DNA of 64,000 nt from NCBI RefSeq assembly GCF_041734735.1, contig NC_134878.1:40102329-40166328 (forward strand). Reading direction: 5' to 3'. How positions within the stretch are numbered: the stretch's first letter is position 1; each line of letters starts with the position of its first letter. This DNA comes from Babylonia areolata (Eukaryota > Mollusca > Gastropoda > Neogastropoda > Buccinidae). Below the pieces are notes generated by a model. That model made no database searches. It saw only the letters and a list, made by a program, of their open reading frames with translations, and had not been told where the DNA came from. Positions 44,548-55,329 of this stretch are shown here, piece by piece. The translations under genes were made by a program, and so were the position numbers.

Positions 44548-45720
44548 CTATTCCATCACTACCCCCTGCTCCTGTGCTTGCGGTGGCTCAAGGTCCGCCA
44601 GGATGGAATATTTATTTTTCGAAGTAAATTTTTCGGATTCCGACCGAGTCGGAATATCCACCACCTCGGCCCCTCCCGATCCCGCCGAGGCCGCAACCCT
44701 CCCCTCCTTGAGTTTTGGAGGTAGGGGGGGCTTCCGGCCACTTCCGCCAGCCTGAGGGCCAGGCAGACGAGAGGCGGGGCGAGGGGTGCCAGGGGGTGGG
44801 GTGGGGCGGGAGGAGGACAACGTGCCTCCGCCCGAGGCTTTTCTCTCCCGCCCAGCAGCCCCTGAGGACTGCCGCACAGGATGGGAAGGGGTGGACACGG
44901 CGTCTCCACCCAAGGCCAACGGTTCCGACGAGGCGGTTAAGTCGTCCTTCTGCGTTCCTGTGGACATCGTCTGGACCGCGACGTCCACCGTCCTGGCATA
45001 CGACACCTTAGGCGACACGGCCTCCACCTGTTTCCTTGCCTCAAAGAAGGAAATTTTCTTTTCTGTCTTGACTTTCTGGATTTGTTTCTCTTTTTTCCAG
45101 ACGGGGCAGTCTTTCGATGAGGACGGGTAGCCACCTCCGCAGTTCGCACACCGGGCTGCACTGACGCAATCGCCCTGGTGCGCCGCCTTCGAGCAGGTGC
45201 CACACGCCTCTTCCTCCTTACATCGGTCCCTGACGTGTCCGAATTTCTGACATTTAAAGCATCTCAGGGGGGACGGCACATACAAGCTTACGCTGACCAT
45301 GAGGTATCCGACCTGAATGTCCTTGGGGACATCCGGGCAGCAGAAGGTGAGGAAGAAAGTGTTGGTCGGGACTCTGTCCGACCCCTTCCTCACCGTCACC
45401 CGGTACACGTCGGTCACTCCCTGAGAGGACAGCTCGCTCTTGATCTCGGCCTCAGACACACCTTTCAACTCCGGGCATCTGATGACCCCCTTTGAGCAGC
45501 TGAGACCTTTGTGAGGGGAAACCTTTACCGCCCTATCCACGAAAGTGGTCGCCTTGAGAAGGAGCTGTGTCTGCCTTTTGGACTCCGTCTGAACTAAAAA
45601 CGCTCCGCTCCTCAGCCTCTTGATGGACTTCAGCGATCCTGCCAGACACTGAAAGCCCTTCTGGATAGCGAAGGGGCTGAGAGCCGACAAGGGCTTGTCG
45701 TCATCAGCGCCCTCCATCAC
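44548..45720 (-). CDS. LINE ORF1 protein with CCHC zinc knuckles
   Basis: A 390-residue ORF1. The N-terminal half has an RRM-like fold pattern (FLVQTESKRQTQLLLKAT, FFLTFCCPDVPKDI). It leads to cysteine knuckles CFKCQKFGHVRDRC, CGTCSKAAHQGDC and CANCGGGYPSSSKDC (residues about 150-210), the gag-like nucleic-acid chaperone region of I- and jockey-type LINEs. A proline- and serine-rich tail follows. The frame is intact from Met at 45720. ORF2 starts 31 bp after its stop. The clean sequence contrasts with the poor block that begins about 850 bp further on. It would bind element RNA. Confidence 0.85.
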   Translation of the reverse strand: MMEGADDDKPLSALSPFAIQKGFQCLAGSLKSIKRLRSGAFLVQTESKRQTQLLLKATTFVDRAVKVSPHKGLSCSKGVIRCPELKGVSEAEIKSELSSQGVTDVYRVTVRKGSDRVPTNTFFLTFCCPDVPKDIQVGYLMVSVSLYVPSPLRCFKCQKFGHVRDRCKEEEACGTCSKAAHQGDCVSAARCANCGGGYPSSSKDCPVWKKEKQIQKVKTEKKISFFEARKQVEAVSPKVSYARTVDVAVQTMSTGTQKDDLTASSEPLALGGDAVSTPSHPVRQSSGAAGRERKASGGGTLSSSRPTPPPGTPRPASRLPGPQAGGSGRKPPLPPKLKEGRVAASAGSGGAEVVDIPTRSESEKFTSKNKYSILADLEPPQAQEQGVVME

Positions 45721-45902
45721 CAGCCATGATGGCCAAAATCCAGAGCTCTCAACGACCTCCGAATCGGAGTCTAGTCGTCCGTTCCCTGTCTTCGTCTTTT
45801 ACCCGAGTTAGGGGTGTGTGATTTTTTGGAAGTCATGTTGAAAAAAATGTGAATTCATCCCTCCCTTACCCACCCACCATGGGGTCCAACTTAGGGGCCA
45901 GG

Positions 45903-46630
45903 GTCAAGGGAACACCAGCTTGACCCCTTCCAGGTTTCGGGAGGGATATACGACCAACAGTCCAGCTCCAACGTGTTCCCCCCCCGATCATGCCCAGCTC
46001 CCGGGGACAGAGAACCGAGCACTACGGGGGTTACCTTCGTCAGCCACTAAACTGCCAGTCTTGACCCAGCCCCACGAAGGGGTAGCCGATTGACACACAC
46101 GGGCCAATGTGTGCCGCCTGTCTTAGGAGAGGTCCGAGCCAAAGGGATGTGTTGAGAGCAGCGTGCTCTCTCAATCCCCAGGATCTCATTCCCCTCCATC
46201 ACAAGTCGCGCCGCACGGCAAACACGGCGGGCCTAAAGAAGGCTGCAGAGAAAAAACGAATGTGGAAAAGAAGGCTTGATGGGGAGCTGAGGACAGAAAA
46301 GAGGCAGTAAAAAGAAGAATAGAGAACAGCGAAAGGGACAGTGGGTCACGTTTAGTTTGGGCCTCACTCACGACCTGTTCGGCATGGGAAGCCCTATCAG
46401 GGGCATCAGTACAAAACCACCACTTATTCAGCCCTGACAGCTACGATGGCTATGTAGGCTGTCAATTAAGACCTGGGATCAGAGCACCAAACCCCAAGAA
46501 GCACTGATGCCCCCGCCGACATAGCTCGCTCGATCACTGGCCACTAAGCCTCCCGACCACGACAAGGTAGTGACCCTCCCGGGAGTGGGTCAGGAGAACA
46601 CCAGCCTGACCCCCTCCAGGTTTCGGGAGG
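45903..46630. repeat. Two copies of a 42-bp motif in the LINE 5' region
   Basis: 45903-45944 and 46589-46630 share aacaccagc-tgacccc and ccaggtttcgggagg, about 36 of 42 positions. The right copy ends at the LINE border with DIRS. The 640 bp between them is non-coding. The two may be remains of repeated 5' UTR units or of two stacked LINE starts. Confidence 0.6.
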
Positions 46631-49600
46631 TCAGACCACCAGAAGGCTGCCTCCAAGACATGCTGCAGTGGCACTGAGTGCTGGAAAGCAGCCGAAGTAG
46701 CTATGGCCCGCACTTCGTGTGCTCCTGGATTAAGACAGCTGATATCCCTGTGAGAAAGAGTAGGCTCTACAAATGACTTGGGAAACCCAGCGGGAAATGG
46801 TGCCTGCAGCGATGTCTTTCTTGTAATTCTCATTGAGGGAGATGAGAAGACACCTCTGAGAAGAACGCCTATGGCGAGACCTATCCCAATAGTATTTGAG
46901 ACACCGAACAGGGCAGAGATGCCTATCCTCATCATCTTGGGCAAGAATATCAGACAAAGGTCTGACCCTCAGAGAGGGGGAAGGGACCTCGGGGTCTTGG
47001 TTCTTAGGGGAACGTCCTGAGCCGCACACCACTGCAACCATTTCTTCCAGCGAAAGTCGTACAAAGTCTCCGTTCCCTCCCTCCTTGCATTGGTGACTAT
47101 GGAGAGGAGGTCAGAGGAGACACCCCCTGGGTAAGTGCCGTCAACACAGAGGCCGACCGAGGGGTCGAAGACTTCAATGGTGATGTTGACAGTTCCAACT
47201 GCACAGCAGCCACGCGTGCAGGTGGAGCAGTTGAGGACTGGAATGAGGAATCCCCAAACGAGGCTGCCTCAGCAGACGAGGTTCAGTTTCGAGTTTCAGG
47301 GGTGGAACATGTGTCAGGGACTGAAGGTCCGGAAACCAGGGCTGGGCTGGCCATTTTGGCACAATGAGAATCAGCTGCGGGTGTTCCAATCTGGCTTTCC
47401 GGATCACCTTCGACAGAATTGTAAAGGGAGGAAATGTGTAGGCAATCAGACTGCTCCAGCCTAATTAGAGAGCATCCACTGCCCATGCTTCCGTGTCGGT
47501 GACCAGAGAGATGTAAGTGGGAAGTCTCTTGTTGAACTTTGTGGCAAAGAGGTCCACCACCAGCCAAAACCACCATTCCCACACCCCCTGAAGGGTGTCC
47601 TTGTCCAGGGTCCACTCTGTGTGGATGACACTCTTGGACCTGCTGAGAGCATCTGCCAAGATGTTGGCTTTTCCTGCTATGTGTCTTGCTGAAAGTGCAA
47701 TGCCCTTGCTGTGGCACCAACGGAGGAGAGCCTCGGTCTGCAGGGAGAGGTCTGCCAAGTGCGCCCCCCCCCCCCCATCCCCCCACTTTTGTTCACATAA
47801 CATGCAACTGTTGTATTGTCTGTGAACAAGCGGATGGTCTTGCCAGTGGCCTCCCCCATAAAGTGCAGGAGAGCCCTGCGAACTGCCTCTAGTTCCAGAA
47901 CACTGATGTGGCATAGGCACTCCCCTGGGGACCAAGTCCCTGCTGCATGGAGTGAGTCTGTGAAGAGTGCCACCTGAAGAGTAGGTGGGGCTATGCGCAC
48001 CCCCTGTGTCTGAAGAGGGGTGGTTAGCCACTCTGTTGTCACCTCGAGGAACCACTCGCCCAGACATATCTGGGTATTCCAGTGCTCTGGGACCACCGTA
48101 GCCTCAGTGCCCTCTGAAGAGAAGAGAAAGTGTCCGTGCTGTTGCTTGGGAAGAACGGCGCAAGTGGCTGAGGAGGCCTGCCAGACGGTACCAGTGATCT
48201 GGCGTTGGAGCGACTATCATGGACTGTGTGTATAATCTCATCCCTAAGAAGTCAAAGGACTGACTTGGGGACAGATTGCATTTTTCCTGGTTTGTGAGGA
48301 AGCCCAGTTGGGAGCAAAGGTCTGGAAGTCTGGCTGTATGACTGGCACAGGGCCTGCGACTGGGCCAGAATGAGCCAGTCGTCCAGGTACACACAGAGAT
48401 GAATGGATTCTGACCGGACGACGGACACCAATTCCCGCACCACCTTGGTAACAGGAAAGGGGCAAGGGACAGACCAAATGGGAGGACCGAGAACTGGAAC
48501 ACCTTGTCCCTCCACACGAACCTCAAGTACTGACAGTATGCCGGATGGATGAGGATATGAAAATAAGCATCTTTCAGATCGATAGAGGTAGCCCAATCGT
48601 CCTGTTGAATGGTCTCCTGAATCTGTGCCTGTGTGTCCATCTTGAATTTGATTTTGGGAAGGAATTTGTTGAGGGGGGACAAGTCCAAGACTGGTCTCCA
48701 CCCTCCCGAGACCTTTGGAATCATGAGCAACCGGCTGTAAAAACCGGGGCCTGGGTCCGTGAGTTGAGATATTGCCCCTATGAGGAGTAGGTGTGATATC
48801 TCTGCCTCTAAGATGCTCTCCTGCTCCGCCAAGCTGGGCACATAAGGAGGAGGAGTGGATCTTAGAGGGGGGCGGTCCTCCGCCCAAGGCAGCATGTACC
48901 CCGACTCTAGCAACGACGCAATCCAGTCATTTGAGTCCCAGAGCACGCCACTGATGTGCATGCAGGGACAAGTTTCCTACTTGGAGGGGCTGAACGACTG
49001 GTGGTGCTGAATCAGGGCCCAGTCATTGGGGGTACTGCCTTCTGGCCTTGGGCATGGCCAGTCGGCTTGGACGGACATGAGGTGGTTTATTCCTCTGCCA
49101 CTGATTCTGCACACGCCACTTTGACTTAGGTGGCGTGGCATATGGAGGGGCCCTGGTGGCCAGTCTCTTCAATGGCATAGAACCCTGGCACCCCTGGGAG
49201 GTGTGGGCTAAATATGAGGCCACCTCCCAGTTTGTCTCTGCCCTGTGGCTGACAAAATGGGGCATATACTGGCCGAAGAGGGAGTGCTGCTGCGCTGGGA
49301 TGGACCGCAGGGCAGCCCTCTCCTCTACTGGAATGTTAGAGAGGCAGAGAACGGCATCACGCCGAGCTAGCACAGTATTGAAATGAAAGCTGGTAGCTGT
49401 GTCTGCAGCTGCCATGAGACCAGATGCTACCCAACTGCCAAAAGTGTTTAACGTCTGGTCGGTGAAGAGGCCCAGCGGGACAGAGGAAGGGGATCCCATG
49501 TCCTGATTAACCAGACACTGTTCCCACAGCTCATTGGCCCTGTGGAGGAATGCGTCAAAGAAGGTAAGCCGTGGAAACCTCGAGGAGCCAGCGCCGGGCC

Positions 49601-49643
49601 AATCTGTCCCACTCTGCTAACGTTTTAAAAGATAGATTAGCTG

Positions 49644-50352
49644 TCGAACTACAGAGCGGAGACAGCAGCACTACTCCATGCTGCACAAGGCCTCAGGACG
49701 TCAGTCAACCCACCACCAAAGATAGCCTTCTTCACTGACTGCAGATCTCTCCTGCAGGGACTCCAGTCAACCAGAAACGAACAGCAGCTGACAAACATCA
49801 AAGCAGCCCTTCATGACCTTTCAAAACGGTCGACTGTCACTGTTCAGTGGGTTCCTTCTCACTGTGGGGTCACGGGGAACGAAAAGGCCGATGCTCTCTC
49901 CAAGGCAGGCAGCAAAATGAAGCAGTTCAGCCACCCCGTGACCTACAGAGAGGCCAGGACCATCATCCACAACCGTTACCAGAACCAGTGGAAGAGAAGG
50001 CTGGGTGCAAACAGTGGTGTCGATCCAATCCACCAGCTCCAGAGACACCAGCAGACAGTCCTCTTCAGACTGAGAACTGGCCACTGCCGACTACTGAGTC
50101 ACCTTCACCGTATGAATATCGCCCACACTGATGAGTGTCCATGTGGCACTGGACCCCAGACCCCTGAACACATCCTCCAACACTGCCCAACCCATGAAGC
50201 TCTACGGCGTCAAACCTGGCCAGGGGGCACAGAGCTACAGGCGCAGCTTTGGGGAGACCGCCACGACCTGGAGAAGACTGTGGGTTACATCGTGGCGACA
50301 GGGGTGACCGTCTGACGCAGCCAAAAACATCGAACGCAGAAGAAGAAGAAGA
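49644..50352 (+). mobile_element. 5'-truncated LINE inserted in the DIRS gag region, 10-bp target duplication
   Basis: Flanked by agattagctg at 49634-49643 and 50353-50362. The body encodes the RNase H end of an I/Nimb-like LINE and stops in an (AAG)n tail at 50339-50352. The frame is open. The truncation point is at 49644. Clean duplications and an intact frame suggest a fairly recent event. Related to the LINE at 1-1716 by the tail and the CPCG motif. Confidence 0.9.
49720..50315 (+). CDS. LINE RNase H fragment with C-terminal zinc motif
   Basis: The open frame runs through IAFFTDCRSLLQGLQ (acidic residue of RNase H), TVTVQWVPSHCGVTGNEKAD (last catalytic region) and ALSKAGSKMKQFS, then FRLRTGHCRLLSHLHRM and CPCGTGPQTPEHILQHC. 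It ends at TGA 50313-50315. No start codon belongs to it; the N-terminal part was lost in the truncated insertion. The first in-frame Met is at 49917. It is a fragment, not a gene. Confidence 0.75.
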
Positions 50353-52439
50353 AGATTAGCTGAAGTGGGGAAGGTGGTGCGCTCTGAGATCAACATCCTG
50401 TCCTGCATGGAGGGCTCTGTTTCCCTGTAGGCAGGGTGGTCCTGTGTGTACAAGGACTGTACCCTGCCCTTGGAGGAATCTTTAAGGAACTTGCCCAGGG
50501 AAAAAGCACCCGGGAAAGAGAGAGACTCCCTGCCTGGAGGAGGGATGGAAGCAGCATCCCTGACAGTGTGGGCTTTTTCTGGCACTCTGAATCGTCTGGT
50601 GGTTCTGGAGTTAGAGTCACATGGCCTAAGGAGGGTCAAGGGTAACAATGTAGCCTGAGGGACTGATTCAGCATGCGTGACCCGATTGGGGAGGGTCAGT
50701 TCGAGCTCAGCTAAGTCCAAGTTTAGTTCAGGCTGGTCCCTAGGGAAGTGTGGGCTAAATCTGTTCCCTTGGGATGGAGGCGAAGAGTGCTCATCCACAT
50801 GTTCGTCCTCCTCTGAAGACAGAGGCTCCCAGTCTTGCTCCCAGTCCATCCCCTGCTGGGTGCCATCCCAAGTGGATGTACCCGCTGGGGCGTCCTGTGA
50901 GCTGTGGTCAGCCCAGCGGGATGAGCTGGGACGATCCGGAGCGGGGACCATTGCTGCAGCTGTTATTTCCTTGACGCCTGAAGTGGGTGGGGAGAGTGTG
51001 GACCGTAGGTCCAACCACGCTTGAGATGGTGGGTGCCACACCTGTCAGTGAGGGCATCCCTGGATGCAAGAGGGACCCATGAGTGCTGAGAGGGGACAAA
51101 CACCCACTCATCTCCCTGTAGGATCAAGGGCTGGGTAGGTGGGAACTGCAGGCTCCCCCGGGCTGAACGGGGCGACTCGGCAGCTGTCGGTCCTGACAAG
51201 GAGGCCGTTGTGACCATGGAGGTCACCTGTGGGTTGACAGAGGCCTGATTTGTGGACTGAGTGGCAATATTGGTCGAGGAGCTCGACCTGACCGACAAGA
51301 AGTTGATCCCACTTGTTGGGGCCGTGTGTGTCACCGTGTGAGATGTGCTGGGTTGGGTTCGGTGGAGAGAGGACGAGGGGTTGGCCCTTGGTCCTCCCGG
51401 CAACCCAGCGTGCACCATAGGTGCGCCCCAGTACTGGTAGAATGGGGGAAACCACCCGTGGGCACCAGCCATCCTGTGACCCCAACCCCAAGGGTCACTG
51501 GCGCCTTGACCTCCATGAAGGGAAAAACCTGGCTAAGTCGGAGGGAGGTCAGGTCCGACTTGGGTGTCAGTCCCGCCAGAAGACCAGCGGGCTGACTGCC
51601 CAGAACCTCCTGACACGCGCGGGCCTCCCCCAGCAGGGGAGACCGGCTGGACAGCGGGAAGACCTGCAGAGCAGGTGGCCACAAGCCCCGAATCCCCTCC
51701 CGTGGGGAGACTGGGGTGGCTTGGCCCGGGGTGGGCAAAGTTGAGGTCCCCCCCGGAACCAAAACTTTCTCCCCCACAGAAGGAGGTGGGGGAGGGGGGT
51801 CGGCAGTGGAGGGAGGAGGGGGAACAGCAATGGGGCCCCTGAGAGCTGTCTCCAAGTGGGGACCTGGGTAACGGCTGGGTGCGACCTCCACTTGGGAGTT
51901 CGTGCCTAGCCATGAGTCCCCACCGCCAAGAGAGGACTTGCTACTCCCCCTCTTCCCTGCCTCGCGCTGGGACACCTCGGGAGGCAATGCTCGTACCCCT
52001 TTTCCCCCAGTCCCCTTCATGACCATTGTAATGGTATGAGTGTTGCCTCCGCGATCAGCGTCTAATGATGCATCGCTGCGGTCCCTATCGGGAGGAATCA
52101 TAAGCTCCAGGCCTGGGAGAGTCTCTTGCTGGGTCCCGATCCCAGCATCATGATTCCTGCCATCGTGGGATGGCATACAAGGCATGGCAACCGCACTTAG
52201 GCACCCAGCGAAAATCCAATCCCCAACAGAGAAAGGAAAGACAGGATCGACTTAGAGATAAAGAAAAACGAATGATTTGAGGGGGCCGAGTCGAATCGAG
52301 TACACAGAAAGTAAGAATACAATAAACACAAGCCGTATGCAGCAAAATAAAGCCAAATGAACACGCTTAATAGCCAAAAAAAGCATAAGATGAGACAGAC
52401 CGTAAACCTGACAAGATGGCGTGGAGAACCTTGGCCAAA

Positions 52440-52607
52440 GGAATGATTCAGCGCTTATAGCTTTTAGAGGCGTTTGACTGGCTAAGAGCGGATCGGGCAA
52501 GATGGGTAATCTTTTCACTGTTAGCCGCGCAAAATTTGGCCAAGCAGAGCAAACCGATAGGCCTAGTTTGCATCAGTTTGACATGGTACAGTATATGACA
52601 CCAAATA
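52440..52607. repeat. DIRS right terminal repeat
   Basis: The reverse complement matches 39960-40120 with scattered differences: ccatgtcaaactgatgcaaa, ggtttgctctgcttggccaa, gcctctaaaagctataagcg. It marks the outer end of the element. Confidence 0.85.
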
Positions 52608-52739
52608 TTACTTTGACCAAACCCTACCCTTTTGGCAGTTCAGTGTAAGATCCAGTTGGGGGAGTGGATTGTTGAGGAAGACAATGTTGGTGCTTAAACT
52701 CATCCCAAAGTCATTATTTCAATACTATACCTTGATTTG

Positions 52740-52741
52740 CA

Positions 52742-52773
<32 letters not shown>

Positions 52774-53250
52774 GGGGGTTCACTATCCTTATTACATAAA
52801 TCTCACAAAGCATCATCATATATTGCTAACAGACTAAAAGCAGTTTTACCTAGATTTATTCACACTGACCAAAAGGGTTTTATGAAAGGCAGGTAAAGAG
52901 AACATATTTTACTACTATATAACATGATGATGTATAGTAATGAAAGAAAAATGCTTGGTTACTTGTTAATGGCAAATTTTGAGAAGGCATTTGACACCAC
53001 TTCTTGAAGTAAATCAATTAAAAGTTTTGATTTTTTTTTTTTTTAATTGGCTGGAAATAAATGGATAAAGACTTTCTTTGCAGATGTATCCACAAGTGTT
53101 GTTATCAATAGCAAACATTCATCATGGTTTGATGTTCATCATAGTGTAAAGACAAGGACACCCACACAAAAATTTGGTTGATGCATTCCAGGCGTTCACT
53201 CAAATGAGGTTGGATTTAGGTGGAGAATTTACAGAGATAAAGAAGGCTGA
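52740..53250 (+). pseudogene. Tx1/L1-like LINE RT fragment
   Basis: After an A/G homopolymer (52740-52780) the frame gives SSYIANRLKAVLPRFIHTDQ and KGFMKGR, then LLYNMMMYSNERKM and ANFEKAFDT, followed by weaker matches to the next blocks (ADVSTSVVINSKHSSWFDV in another frame). This is RT block 2 to 3 of Tx1/L1-type LINEs. It has several stops and shifts. Confidence 0.7.
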
Positions 53251-53423
53251 TGGCTGGAGTGAAAAATTGTGTCAACTTACATGACGATACAACTAAAGCA
53301 AGGTTGACCAAACCAGAGACAACTTATGACCGTCACTGGATTCCAAATCTAACCAATCCCAGTTTCAAGAGACAAGAGAACAGCACTGTGTGATAGGCAG
53401 ACAAGCAGAGGTAGCCATCTCAC

Positions 53424-53578
53424 CCTGTTGGCCTGTTCACGAGCTAGTTCAATCTTCTCTCTCAGAGCCTGCACATTGAGGTCCAGCTTCTCCCCCACAC
53501 TGATCAGCCGAGTGGCGTTCACTTGCAAAGGCTCCAGCAGATCCTTGATATCATCCTGACTGGTACGCACTGTCCCCA
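53424..53578 (-). CDS. Laminin alpha, exon 2 in window: end of coiled coil
   Basis: The exon encodes about 52 residues of heptad-rich coiled coil: GTVRTSQDDIKDLLEPLQ, NATRLISVGEKLDLNVQAL, REKIELAREQANR. Laminin alpha, beta and gamma chains trimerise through this segment, and the last turn (AREQANR) leads directly into LG1. It starts with TG, completing a G|TG valine codon from exon 63624-63809, and ends in phase 0 at a gtgaga donor. An N-A-T sequon lies in the helix. The phase match across a 10-kb intron supports the join. Confidence 0.9.
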
Positions 53579-54565
53579 CTGAAGACACACACGACATATA
53601 AGCTGTTCATTTCAACATACTTTCTTCTTTTTTCGGTCCTGTTTTCATGTAACAGATATGAGGTGAAAGCCGAAGACTAGTAAATGGGGGAGGGCATTTC
53701 TGTGTGTTCATCCTCTTGGGAAAAAAGCAATAGAAGCCAAGCAAGAAAAGAAACACATCAATATGAGCATTTTGCACTGACATTATTTTCACCAGAACCA
53801 TTTGCTTTATCCAAGGAAGGCACATAAATACACATTTTTCATTTGGTGTAAGCAAAATAAAAACAAAGCTTCCTGTTCCTGCACTGATCCACTGGCACAC
53901 ACTGCTATCCTCTGCAGCTGTGGTTCACCTGTGTGTGGATCACCAATTCCTTCATTTGACAAAATCATACAGACTTGATAAAAAATACGGTTGATGCTGG
54001 ATCCAGTACATCAGTCAAAAAAGAAAGAGAGGTACAAGTACCTTTCTGTAAGTGGCAGTGTAGAAGATTAGTTGAAAAGCTTTTGGGTCACAAATCCTTA
54101 GCGTTCAAAAGAGTGTGTGCAGAATGAAAGGGTGAGAGGGACTCACTAAGAAAAAACAAAAACAAAATAAAAGAAAACTCCTCAAACCCTACCATGAAAG
54201 GAAAGAAAAGTGGGTAAGGTGGGTTAGCGGGTAACAAGGGGAGGGAAGGGGTGTTTCAGGTGAGAGGGAGTAGTGAGGGTTCGCTGATGGTGCTGCCTTC
54301 ATTCCCTGGAGTTGAGCCCAACAGGAGTTGTTCCCTAACAGGCTATTAGTCTGCACTCCATGAATTATCTATTGATTCCAGTGGAGCTGTTGCACCAAAG
54401 AATGGCCAAAGTTGTGCAGCAGAATAGCATGGATGGGAAGGTCATGGAGGGAGCCCATGGGAAGAGCACCCTTACACCCAGAGAGATTCATGACAATGAG
54501 GACAGAACAGTGGCAGTCCTGATTTTTCACCCTTACAACTTTTCCATTTGTGATATTCTGCTGTG
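53579..54565. other. Intron, no recognised gene
   Basis: The ORFs at 53607-53900 and 54360-54581 lack any motif I know. No repeat was identified apart from AT-rich stretches. Confidence 0.5.
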
Positions 54566-54700
54566 CAGAAGGCCTGACTAAGCGCATTGGGTTACGCTGC
54601 TTGTCAGGCATCTGCTTGGCAGATGTGGTGTAGCGTATATGGATTTGTCCAAACGCAGTGACGCCTCCTTGAGCTACTGATACTGAAACTGAAACTGCTG
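54566..54700 (+). mobile_element. Short SINE, family 2, copy 2
   Basis: It matches 33341-33470: aaggcctgactaagcgcatt, tgtcaggcatctgcttggca, gtggtgtagcgtatatggat, gacgcctccttgagctactg, tail actgaaactgaaact. Confidence 0.8.
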
Positions 54701-54824
54701 TGCAACTTTGGCATTCTGCATGAAGACCCTGGGCTTGACAGTACCTTCCCTAAACCGCCTTCCTTGCCTTCAAGAGGGATACCAGTCTAACTACGACTTG
54801 TCTGGTCCCCCATCCACATTTCTG

Positions 54825-55110
54825 ACACTGTTCCAGCTCCCTCAGGCAACACTCCCTGTCAGGAACCTAAGAGCAAGACCTGCAACTTCATCAACCCTGA
54901 GACCCAGTTTATTGGCCCTTGACTTGCATACATTGCAAGAAACAGTATGTAGGCGAGACATACAGAACACTGTATGAATCTTCAGAGAGCATCTCAGGTC
55001 CATGCAACTAAAATATAAAAACAAAATCAGCCAGTACTTCAATTGCCAGTACCACAACTACACTCATGCCAGGGTAACAGCTGTTTGGTGCAGCAGCTTC
55101 TCTGGAATCT
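54825..55110 (+). pseudogene. Penelope-like element endonuclease (GIY-YIG) remnant
   Basis: A cysteine-rich linker (SKTCNFINPETQFIGPL) leads to CIHCKKQYVGETYRTLYE, the C-x2-C plus YVGET signature of GIY-YIG endonucleases in Penelope-like retroelements. One frame over follow FREHLRSMQLKYKNKISQYF and NYTHARVTAVWC. The reverse transcriptase is missing. A frame change lies near 54975. The YVGET context makes a host GIY-YIG gene unlikely. Confidence 0.65.
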
Positions 55111-55329
55111 CATGGGGTCCAGACCGATTGCCTGCACCTCTCTCTCTCTGCCTCTCTTTGTAATCTTCTTAATATTTCAATATTGTACAATGCTTTCTTA
55201 AAATCTATCCCTGGTGTTCACTCTGTTTATCTCAGTTTCAAATATAAGTTCTAAGTGTTTACACTTTTCATATTTGAACTTGAAGACTGATAGTCGAGCT
55301 ATCAACAAGAAAAGATAATTTGATTTCTG

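Larger units (their letters stand above)
40437..46632 (-). mobile_element. I-clade-like LINE with ORF1, endonuclease, RT and RNase H, inserted in DIRS
   Basis: Order on the minus strand: 5' UTR (about 46632-45721), ORF1 (45720-44548), endonuclease start of ORF2 (44514 on), then RT and RNase H in poor sequence. In the latter INDI...YVDDFS-like words near 42800-42900, LVRS...LDPVHHQGLRLSLG near 42290-42420 and NERADL near 41570 are visible. The 3' UTR holds two copies of the end sequence (40437 and 40955), each starting with ATTTC repeats on the minus strand. The outer copy abuts DIRS recombinase sequence. The 3' end matches the fragment in the laminin acceptor (1992-2275). Confidence 0.8.
39925..52607 (-). 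mobile_element. DIRS-type (tyrosine recombinase) retroelement, broken and split by LINEs
   Basis: A DIRS element on the minus strand. Parts in order: right terminal repeat (about 52440-52607), gag-like region (about 49.0-52.2 kb), reverse transcriptase and RNase H (about 47.3-48.96 kb), tyrosine recombinase (about 46.63-47.1 kb, with its C-terminal end at about 40.3-40.43 kb, beyond a nested LINE), and the left terminal and internal complementary repeats (39925-40290). The left and right ends are inverted copies of each other. Without the nested LINEs it would be about 5.8 kb, normal for DIRS. It carries several breaks. It fills most of the intron between exons 53424-53578 and 38313-38480. 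Confidence 0.85.

Noticed and set aside
44559-45203. Alternative-frame proline/arginine-rich ORFs
   Set aside because: Shadows of LINE ORF1 in GC-rich sequence; the zinc knuckles fix the correct frame.
53607-53900. 97-codon minus-strand ORF beside a laminin exon
   Set aside because: No acceptor/donor pair that fits the laminin phases, no domain, not needed to complete the protein.
54360-54581. 73-codon plus-strand ORF
   Set aside because: No recognisable motif; ends in a SINE.
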